Shown here: piece after piece, positions 43,001 to 48,704 of the stretch
Layout of the letters: every line of letters begins with the position of its first letter
How positions within the stretch are numbered: the stretch's first letter is position 1
Origin: Tolypothrix campylonemoides VB511288
GTDB lineage: Bacteria > Cyanobacteriota > Cyanobacteriia > Cyanobacteriales > Nostocaceae
Direction: 5' to 3'
Assembly: GCA_000828075.3 (NCBI GenBank)
Contig: JXCB02000001.1
Coordinates: 1,417,939-1,466,642, forward strand
Length of the DNA: 48,704 nt
The notes under the pieces: model-generated
Told to the model about the DNA's origin: nothing
What the model saw: only the letters and a program-made list of their open reading frames with translations
Databases searched by the model: none
Translations under genes and position numbers: made by a program

Positions 43001-45993
43001 TGCAGAACCTCACGCCAGATTTTGGCTAGTATTTCTTCGGTCGGCGTTCTGGGTGCGACAAAGCGACCGGATAGTTCAGGTTGCTCAAATGGTTTGGGTA
43101 AGGCGCGACGGTCTAGTTTGCCATTCGGCGTCAGTGGTAAGGTATCGAGTACCACGAAAGCACTCGGTACCATGTATTCTGGCAGCTTTTGTCTGAGGAA
43201 AGCGCGTAACTCGCTACTCTGTGGTGCTGGTTGCTGATTTGCTACTAAGTATGCTACCAACCGCTGTGCACCCACCACCTCTTGTGTGGCGATGACTACA
43301 GTTTGTCGCACATTTGGGTGTTGGCTCAGGACTGCCTCAATTTCTCCTAACTCAATACGGAAGCCACGGATCTTCACTTGATGGTCGATGCGACCTAAAT
43401 ACTCGATATCTCCATCAGGCAAGTAGCGTGCTAAGTCACCAGTTTTGTATAGGCGTTCCCCTGGCTTTTTGCTAAAGTGATTGGGAATGAAGCGCTCATT
43501 TGTAAGTTCTGGTCGATTCAAATAGCCTTGAGTGACACCAGCACCACCAACGTAGATTTCACCAGAGACTCCAATAGGTACAGGCTGTCGATTTTGATCT
43601 AAAATGTACAAGCTTAGATCAGGAATCGGAGAACCAATGACACTACCTTTGCTGTTGAGATCAGCTATTGTTAGCGGGCGATAAGTTACATGAACGGTGG
43701 TTTCTGTGATCCCGTACATATTTACGAGCTGAGGAAACTGGTCTTTGTGGCGCTCAAACCAAGGCTTTAAGCTTTGTAGTTCAAGAGCTTCCCCACCAAA
43801 GATCACTAGCCGTAAGTTCAGTTCTTTTGCACTTGCTGACAACTCATCTACCCGGATAAGTTGCCGAAAGGCAGAAGGAGTCTGGTTGAGAACTGTTACT
43901 CCTTCCGAACTGAGTAAGTTGTAGAAATCTTCAGGTGAGCGGCTAACATAGTACGAGACTACCACCACACGTCCCCCGTACACCAAGGCTCCCCAAAGTT
44001 CCCATACCGAGAAGTCAAAGGCATAGGAGTGGAAGAGAGTCCACACATCGCGTTCGTTGAAGTTATACCATGCCTCGGTTGCTTTAAACAGACGAACGAC
44101 ATTGGAATGGTTTACTAAAACGCCTTTGGGTTTGCCTGTTGAACCTGAAGTATAGATGACATAAGCGAAGTTATCAGCTTTTACACTGCTGCTGGGATTT
44201 TCCTGCCTTTGTTGAGCAATTTCTTCCCAATCAGCATCTAGCAAGACGACCTGAGCATTATGTTGGGGCACAGAGACGAGCAGTTGCTGTTGAGTCAATA
44301 ACACAGGTACCTGAGAATCCTCCAGCATATACGCTAGGCGTTCCTGGGGATAGGTAGGATCTAGAGGTACATAAGCCGCGCCCGCTTTGAGAATACCCAA
44401 AAGCCCAATCACCATATTCAAGGAGCGCTCTACACAGATTCCTACCAACACATCCGGTTCCACACCCAACAATTGCAGATAATGAGCCAGTTGATTGGCA
44501 CGGCTGTTTAGTTCCCGGTAGGTTAGTTGCTGATCTTCAAAAACGACTGCGATCGCATCCGGTGTCTTCTGAACCTGTTGCTCAAACAAGTGATGAATAC
44601 ACAAATGTTCTGGATAATCCGCCTGCGTATTGTTCCATTCAATCAAAAGCTGATGTTGTTCAGCGGCACTTAACAGTGGTATGTGCAACAGCTTTTGGTC
44701 GGGATTGGTGACTAGACCCTCTAGCAGAGTTTGGAAATGCCCCACCATTCGTGTCACACTCGCACTCTCAAAACGCTGACTATCATAGATGAACCGCAAC
44801 GACAATTGCACTCCGGGCTGGGCGATGAGAGTGAGTGGATAGCTGTTCCTCTCTATGGCACGAACATTACTGATGTGCAACTTCTTTTCGTTCTGTTCTA
44901 AAGCCTCATCTACCGGATAATTCTCAAACACCACGATGCTTTCAAACAACGGTACCCCTCGCGGCACATCAGTCATTTGCTGAATTTGTACCAGTGGTGT
45001 GTACTCGTAAGTACTAATTTCCACCTGTTGCTTGTGTATTTGCTTGAGAATAGCTAGAACTGTGTCCTCATCCGAGATTGTCACCCGCATTGGCAAGGTA
45101 TTGATAAATAGCCCAACTATCGACTCCACACCTGTTATGGCGGCTGTACGACCTGAGACAGTTACGCCGAAAACCACGTCAGTTTCGCCACTGTATCGCA
45201 AAAGTAGTATTGCCCAAGCTGCTTGCACCAAGGTGTTCAACGTCAGTTGATGCTGTCGTGCTGCCATCACTAGCTCTGTTGTTGCTTCACTTGATAGCAG
45301 AAGAATCTCCTCGCTATAGCTTTGTTGCAAACTAGACTTTTGCTGTGTATCAACTACCAACGGCGTTGGTGCGGTCACACCCTGTAGTGTTTGTCGCCAA
45401 AATTGGCAGGCTTGTTCTAAGTTCTGCTTTTGTAACCAAGCAATGTACTCGCGGTAGGAACGAGTTGGTGGCAGGTGTAAATCTTGCCCCACAGATAATG
45501 CTTCGTAACAGCCTAGCACTTCCTTGAATACCAACGGCAGTGACCACCCATCTAGAAGTATGTGGTGATAACTCCAGACAAATTGGTAGACATCATCCGA
45601 CATTTGAATCAGCACAAGGCGCATCAGTGGTGCCTTGTCCAGTTGGAAGCCGCGCTGCTGGTCCTTCTCTAAGAAACTCGCCAGTTGTTGCTGCTGCTTA
45701 TCGGCGGGTAGCCCAAGCCAAGAATGTATCTCTAATGGTAGTTTCACCTGTCGGTACACCACCTGTAGCGGATGGTCTTGGCGTTCCCAAATAAAAGCAG
45801 TTCGCAACACCACATGCCGCGCGACGACTTGCTGCCATGCGGCAGTGAATGCCTCAACATCCAGAGAACCTGTAAAAGTACAACTAAATTGCTGACAATA
45901 TACCCCAGAAGAAGGAGCATAAAGCGTGTGGAACAGTATCCCCTGCTGCATTGGGGATAGCTGATAAATGTCTTCTATATTTTTTTTTTTCAT
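40036..45993 (-). CDS. NRPS, C-A-T-E-C (threonine module with epimerase and extra C domain)
   Basis: This is a 1985-residue protein. C domain: SYHHILLDGWS near residue 144. A domain: YTSGSTGKPKG near 618, YAFDFSVWELWGAL, VNMYGITETTVHVTY and NGKLDRRAL; pocket residues D-F-W-N-I-G-M-V-H-K are the well-known threonine code. T domain: FFELGGDSILSIQ (Ser near 1013). Epimerisation domain: HHLAVDGVSW near 1198, EGHGRE, and VGWFTTIFPV. After a linker rich in polar residues, a second condensation-type domain begins near residue 1530 (SAYPLAKMQEFMLHHYAN) with an intact HHAIIDGWS near 1700, and the protein ends there. The intact mbtH lies 27 bp upstream. The product of this module should be a D-configured (allo-)threonyl unit. 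The terminal C domain has no A-T partner in the same chain. Confidence 0.92.
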   Translation of the reverse strand: MKKKNIEDIYQLSPMQQGILFHTLYAPSSGVYCQQFSCTFTGSLDVEAFTAAWQQVVARHVVLRTAFIWERQDHPLQVVYRQVKLPLEIHSWLGLPADKQQQQLASFLEKDQQRGFQLDKAPLMRLVLIQMSDDVYQFVWSYHHILLDGWSLPLVFKEVLGCYEALSVGQDLHLPPTRSYREYIAWLQKQNLEQACQFWRQTLQGVTAPTPLVVDTQQKSSLQQSYSEEILLLSSEATTELVMAARQHQLTLNTLVQAAWAILLLRYSGETDVVFGVTVSGRTAAITGVESIVGLFINTLPMRVTISDEDTVLAILKQIHKQQVEISTYEYTPLVQIQQMTDVPRGVPLFESIVVFENYPVDEALEQNEKKLHISNVRAIERNSYPLTLIAQPGVQLSLRFIYDSQRFESASVTRMVGHFQTLLEGLVTNPDQKLLHIPLLSAAEQHQLLIEWNNTQADYPEHLCIHHLFEQQVQKTPDAIAVVFEDQQLTYRELNSRANQLAHYLQLLGVEPDVLVGICVERSLNMVIGLLGILKAGAAYVPLDPTYPQERLAYMLEDSQVPVLLTQQQLLVSVPQHNAQVVLLDADWEEIAQQRQENPSSSVKADNFAYVIYTSGSTGKPKGVLVNHSNVVRLFKATEAWYNFNERDVWTLFHSYAFDFSVWELWGALVYGGRVVVVSYYVSRSPEDFYNLLSSEGVTVLNQTPSAFRQLIRVDELSASAKELNLRLVIFGGEALELQSLKPWFERHKDQFPQLVNMYGITETTVHVTYRPLTIADLNSKGSVIGSPIPDLSLYILDQNRQPVPIGVSGEIYVGGAGVTQGYLNRPELTNERFIPNHFSKKPGERLYKTGDLARYLPDGDIEYLGRIDHQVKIRGFRIELGEIEAVLSQHPNVRQTVVIATQEVVGAQRLVAYLVANQQPAPQSSELRAFLRQKLPEYMVPSAFVVLDTLPLTPNGKLDRRALPKPFEQPELSGRFVAPRTPTEEILAKIWREVLHLEQVGIHDNFFELGGDSILSIQIIFKAKQAGLQLTAKQIFEHLTIAELAPVAIATQTARAEQGHLSGLLPLTPIQHWFFEQNLPEPHHFNQSFLLEVPQTFDPALLSQVVQQLLVHHDALRLRFVQSGSNWEQINTTPDDTIPFSYVNLSAIPDAEQKAAIESTAASLQASLNLSSGPLIRVAFFALGSDTSRLLIVIHHLAVDGVSWRILLDDLQTAYQQLSRGEKIQLPPKTTSFKHWAEKLTVYARSDTPKKELTYWQGISRTQISRLPVDYGFGTNTVASACTVSVSLSPSETRALLQEVPKAYKTQINDILLTALVQVVGKWTGNNSVLLNLEGHGREDIFEDVDLSRTVGWFTTIFPVLLELKATDNLEDAIKSIKEQLRAIPNRGIGYGLLRYLSGDAEITSTLQALPQAEVSFNYLGQLDSGMQENSFFKLAPESVGSQQSKLGSRSHLLDINGLVVESQLQLDWTYSENFHKRATIESLAQDFAASLRSLIAHCLSANAGGDTPDVVSETIDSEAQQINNDQRQENNASVPLHLLELPKEISELLPSDIESAYPLAKMQEFMLHHYANDHQKMGVYHYQQSYDIYDDNLSLIAFKKSLEISVQKHPALRTVFITSNGKPVVQVVKNNLIFSINEHDISNMKPDEQESYVNEVVKQERQNLFNVENPNEPLYRFQIFLKAKNRFEFFMSIHHAIIDGWSNIEFLNQLYEFYSALKKGEEITVAKSANVHKEFVALEKEILGSRDASNFWKLHLKNYTYKPLKPLTTSVDQVEAVAEEYNIGSKIIADLREFCQKLKVSPKALFLSTYLDLIGTVMKENTVSVGVISNGRTERLSDPFGALGLFWNIVPFCQQIIEDKEVQIKNVQQSLIDIEPYVRYPLLQILSDQQLKPGAGAELFFATFNFMSFHNAKNLFEQTNLKVNARRSHDKFNFPLNFAVSMKPSSEDVSIRVEYDQMYFSCQDIRSMLQNYVEILYAVHTL

Positions 45994-46020
45994 TTATTTA
46001 TCTCAAGTTAAATTTACTAC

Positions 46021-46245
46021 TTAGTTTGATTGTGCTGATTTATCCATTTGCTGACGCAAGCTAAGTGGTCTCATATCAGTCCATACTTCCTTGATGTAAT
46101 CTAAGCATTCTGCCTTTGTCCCGCTTTTTCCAACATCTTTCCAACCAGGAGCATTTTCTCGCTCGCTAGGCCAAATTGAATACTGTTGTTCGTGATTTAC
46201 AACAACTTTGTAGATAGTGGTGTCTTCTTGGTCATTCCAACTCAT
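46021..46245 (-). CDS. MbtH family protein
   Basis: This 74-residue NRPS accessory protein contains the family pattern: [16 protein letters not shown], then [20 protein letters not shown] and [11 protein letters not shown]. MbtH proteins bind NRPS adenylation domains and raise their solubility and activity. It lies 77 bp after the A-T-reductase gene and 27 bp before the C-A-T-E-C gene on the same strand, so it is clearly part of the operon. A broken copy lies at 38920-39253. Confidence 0.95.
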   Translation of the reverse strand: MSWNDQEDTTIYKVVVNHEQQYSIWPSERENAPGWKDVGKSGTKAECLDYIKEVWTDMRPLSLRQQMDKSAQSN

Positions 46246-46322
46246 AATTACTCCAAAAAAAGTGACACTTAGTTGACTCGAACTGCCGCACTGTTTTGCT
46301 ACTCGTTTGCCCTGTGATATCG

Positions 46323-48704
46323 TTATCTAGTCATAGTTTCAGGTGATTTATTTAAAGAATATTCAACTTGCTCAATCTGCTGTGGAGCCTGCAGAAAACC
46401 ACTACGAATGTAGTATGACAAATAGGTGTTAAGCAATTCTGCACTTACTGATGGACAGTTTATAGAGGTTCCCGCAAGCCCCCTAAGCGTATTCTGACAG
46501 TCGAACTTGACTGAGTCATCGGGTGCTTCATTCCCAAAAAAAGGTATTAATGGATATAATGCATTTTCTGAGGAATGCTCTGCAACTTTGAGCAGTTCTG
46601 CTCGCCATTGCTCATACGAAATCACCTCAAGCGAGTAACCAAAAGAGCGAAACCAAGTAATAACGTTGCTCCAGTGGGCAGGGAGAGGATTAACCACATG
46701 AAAAGTTTCCCCCAGAAATTTTTTCTGCATTGATAGATGAACGATACATCTGCTCGCATAGTCCACAGGAGTCAGATCCACCGTCATGTTAAAATCTGGA
46801 ATACTTCCAAGTTGAATGCACCCTTTTATCATTCTGGCCATTAAATCATCTGTATTACAGGTTCCTGTTTGGCTGTGTCCTGATACTCTTCCTGGTCTAT
46901 AGATAGAAACAGGAATTCCTCTAGTACGTGCAATTGTGACTAACTTTTCAGCTACCCATTTACTCTGCTCGTAGCCACCAGCAAGATTACCACGATCTAA
47001 AGAGTCATTTTCTCGGAAGATATGCTCGCGAGACAAGTTCTCCTCCCAAGGGAAAACGGAAATGGTAGAAATATAATGTACGGGTTTGAGTTTAATTTGG
47101 CTTGCCAATCTCAGGACTTCCTGAGTTCCAAGAACATTAGCTGCCTTCAGTTTCGGGTACGGATCGACGAAATTAACTAATGCACCATTATGATAAATGA
47201 CATCTATAGTACTTGCTAATGTTTGAAACTGTCGATCGCCTAGACCAAAAAGTGGTTGAGATAAATCTCCGATAACTGGGATAATTCTGGAATGAAAACA
47301 TTCATTCCACAGTGAGTAAGATTCAAGATTTGCTTGTATCTTCTTTTTGCCTTGTTGCACATTATTTGAGCGTACCAAGCAATAAATCTCAGCATCAGTC
47401 TGCTGTAGAAGTTCACACAGTAAAAAAGCTCCCAGAAAACCTGTTGCTCCGGTTAGAAAAATACGTGCTGGCTGTGCGATAAACTCAACAGCTATGCTGG
47501 CGGGGCTAATTGTATCATCCAAAACAGCTTCTGCATTGAGATCTGTGACAGATATTGTGGCAGATGCAGTCGGTTTAGAGTCACGAACATTATCAATAGC
47601 GCCAGCCATCCCCGCAACTGTAGGTGTTTCGAGTAGGGCGTGTAAAGGCAATTCTACTTTGAATGTATTTCGTACACCGAAGAGTAATTGAGTTGCTGTC
47701 AGGGAATGACCACCAAGGTCAAAGAAATTGTCTTGTACTCCCACTGATGTGATATTCAGAACTTTTGACCAGATTTGTGCCAGTACCTCTTCAGTTGGTG
47801 TGCGGGGAGCGACAAAAGTTTTTTCTAGTTCCGGTTGTACTGACTCAGGATCTGGTAGTGCCTTGCGGTCTAGTTTGCCATTGGGTGTGAGTGGTAAGGT
47901 ATCGAGCATTACGAAAGCACTCGGTATCATGTATTCCGGTAGCTTTTGTTTGAGGAAAGCTCGCAACTCGCTTATCGTTGGTGCTGGTTGCTGATTCGCT
48001 ACTAGGTATGCGACCAACCGACTAGAACCGACCACCTCTTGTGTGGCGATGACTACAGAAGATCGCACATTTGGGTGTTGACTCAAAGCTGCCTCAATTT
48101 CTCCCAACTCTATGCGGAAACCACGGATCTTCACTTGATGGTCAATGCGACCGAGATACTCGATGTTGCCATCTGTTGTGTAGCGGACTAAATCCCCAGT
48201 CTTGTAGAGGCGTTGACCCGATTTGTCCGATGCAAACGGGTTGGGAACAAATTTTTCTGCCGTCAATTCTGGACGGTTGAGGTAACCGCGTGCTAAACCC
48301 GCCCCAGAAATATACAACTCACCCGCCACACCTACTGGTACTGGTTGCATCTGAGCATCTAGTATATACACCTGTGTGTTGGCAATTGGGCGACCAATTG
48401 AAGGTGCCTGTGTTGCTCCTTTTTCGACTAAGGCATATGTCGAGTAAGTCGTGTCTTCTGAGGGTCCGTAGAGATTGAAGACTTGTTGGATAGAATCAAG
48501 CTGATATATCTTCTGCACAAGTTGATTTTGCAGAGCTTCACCAGCTAAGTTGACTGTTTGTACACTACTCGGTATGCCGTTTATTCTGTGTAATTCTGCA
48601 ATGGCACTCGGGACTGTATTGATTAAAGTTACTTCCGTTGCACAAGCCAAGGTGGGTAGATGCAATGCATTCACAGCTAAGATAACTTTGCCACCACAAC
48701 TTAG
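46323..48704 (-). CDS. NRPS, partial A - T - thioester reductase (cut by window edge)
   Basis: The reading frame is open to the right edge, so the N-terminus is missing; 793 residues are visible. The A-domain remainder begins in the canonical GGKVILA / [12 protein letters not shown] region and has [22 protein letters not shown] and NGKLDRKAL. The visible pocket residues are N-N-A-L-T-Y-K, which I associate with small residues (Ala/Gly), with low confidence. The T domain has [13 protein letters not shown] (Ser near visible residue 331). A Lys2-type reductase domain follows: [15 protein letters not shown] for NAD(P)H, STISVF and [13 protein letters not shown] with the Tyr/Lys pair. It should release its thioester as an aldehyde or alcohol. 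It precedes mbtH and the other NRPS genes in transcription order. Confidence 0.92.
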   Translation of the reverse strand, partial: LSCGGKVILAVNALHLPTLACATEVTLINTVPSAIAELHRINGIPSSVQTVNLAGEALQNQLVQKIYQLDSIQQVFNLYGPSEDTTYSTYALVEKGATQAPSIGRPIANTQVYILDAQMQPVPVGVAGELYISGAGLARGYLNRPELTAEKFVPNPFASDKSGQRLYKTGDLVRYTTDGNIEYLGRIDHQVKIRGFRIELGEIEAALSQHPNVRSSVVIATQEVVGSSRLVAYLVANQQPAPTISELRAFLKQKLPEYMIPSAFVMLDTLPLTPNGKLDRKALPDPESVQPELEKTFVAPRTPTEEVLAQIWSKVLNITSVGVQDNFFDLGGHSLTATQLLFGVRNTFKVELPLHALLETPTVAGMAGAIDNVRDSKPTASATISVTDLNAEAVLDDTISPASIAVEFIAQPARIFLTGATGFLGAFLLCELLQQTDAEIYCLVRSNNVQQGKKKIQANLESYSLWNECFHSRIIPVIGDLSQPLFGLGDRQFQTLASTIDVIYHNGALVNFVDPYPKLKAANVLGTQEVLRLASQIKLKPVHYISTISVFPWEENLSREHIFRENDSLDRGNLAGGYEQSKWVAEKLVTIARTRGIPVSIYRPGRVSGHSQTGTCNTDDLMARMIKGCIQLGSIPDFNMTVDLTPVDYASRCIVHLSMQKKFLGETFHVVNPLPAHWSNVITWFRSFGYSLEVISYEQWRAELLKVAEHSSENALYPLIPFFGNEAPDDSVKFDCQNTLRGLAGTSINCPSVSAELLNTYLSYYIRSGFLQAPQQIEQVEYSLNKSPETMTR

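Overview
The window looks like chromosome of a filamentous (Nostocales-type) cyanobacterium. It is AT-rich and dotted with the cyanobacterial HIP1 octamer GCGATCGC (for example near 948, 1863, 13021, 14658, 24968, 29734, 34008, 37644, 42841). It also carries tandem short repeats and many small palindromic or MITE-like elements typical of these genomes. No intact insertion sequence, tRNA, rRNA or CRISPR array was recognised.

Layout. (1) 1-1404: short-repeat-rich DNA and one uncharacterised coiled-coil protein gene. (2) 1661-6558, minus strand: a four-gene sugar ABC importer, lipoprotein binding protein -> tandem ATPase -> two permeases. It has the gene order and protein sequence character of the galactofuranose importer YtfQ-YtfR-YtfT-YjfF. 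The genes are visibly more GC-rich than their surroundings and probably arrived by transfer. A 221-bp inverted-repeat element sits inside the operon. (3) 7103-9406, minus: a large response regulator, REC-wHTH-Hpt-REC-REC-degenerate GGDEF. (4) 9407-12329: about 2.9 kb without a convincing gene, holding several MITE-like elements and stem-loops. (5) 12330-33018, plus: a co-oriented, Wzx/Wzy-type exopolysaccharide cluster of 16 genes. It encodes a membrane UDP-HexNAc 4,6-dehydratase, a flippase, two methyltransferases, four GT4 glycosyltransferases, a Wzy-like polymerase, a secreted beta-helix protein, a PglC-like initiating phosphosugar transferase, an ATP-grasp / FemAB-GNAT-like / HAD trio, a PglE-like aminotransferase and a Wzc-type tyrosine autokinase. 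(6) 33716-34480, plus: a parvulin-type prolyl isomerase. (7) 34870-48704, minus: a nonribosomal peptide synthetase (NRPS) locus cut by the right edge of the window. In transcription order it reads A-T-reductase (partial), MbtH, C-A-T-E-C, a broken mbtH copy, then C-A-T-thioesterase.

How the genes work together. The dehydratase, aminotransferase and PglC-like transferase suggest that the polysaccharide repeat starts with a 4-amino-4,6-dideoxy-HexNAc (bacillosamine-pathway-like) sugar on undecaprenyl phosphate. The GT4 enzymes extend it, the flippase and polymerase move and polymerise it, and the Wzc kinase controls chain length and export. The ATP-grasp/FemAB/HAD trio is the least explained part and may add an amino-acyl or acyl decoration. 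In the NRPS locus, binding-pocket residues read by eye give DFWNIGMVHK (threonine type, followed by an epimerase) and DAFFLGVTFK (branched aliphatic type, followed by a thioesterase). The locus combines a reductive-release domain, a thioesterase and an extra C-terminal condensation domain, and it shows recent internal duplication and MITE-driven decay of a second mbtH.
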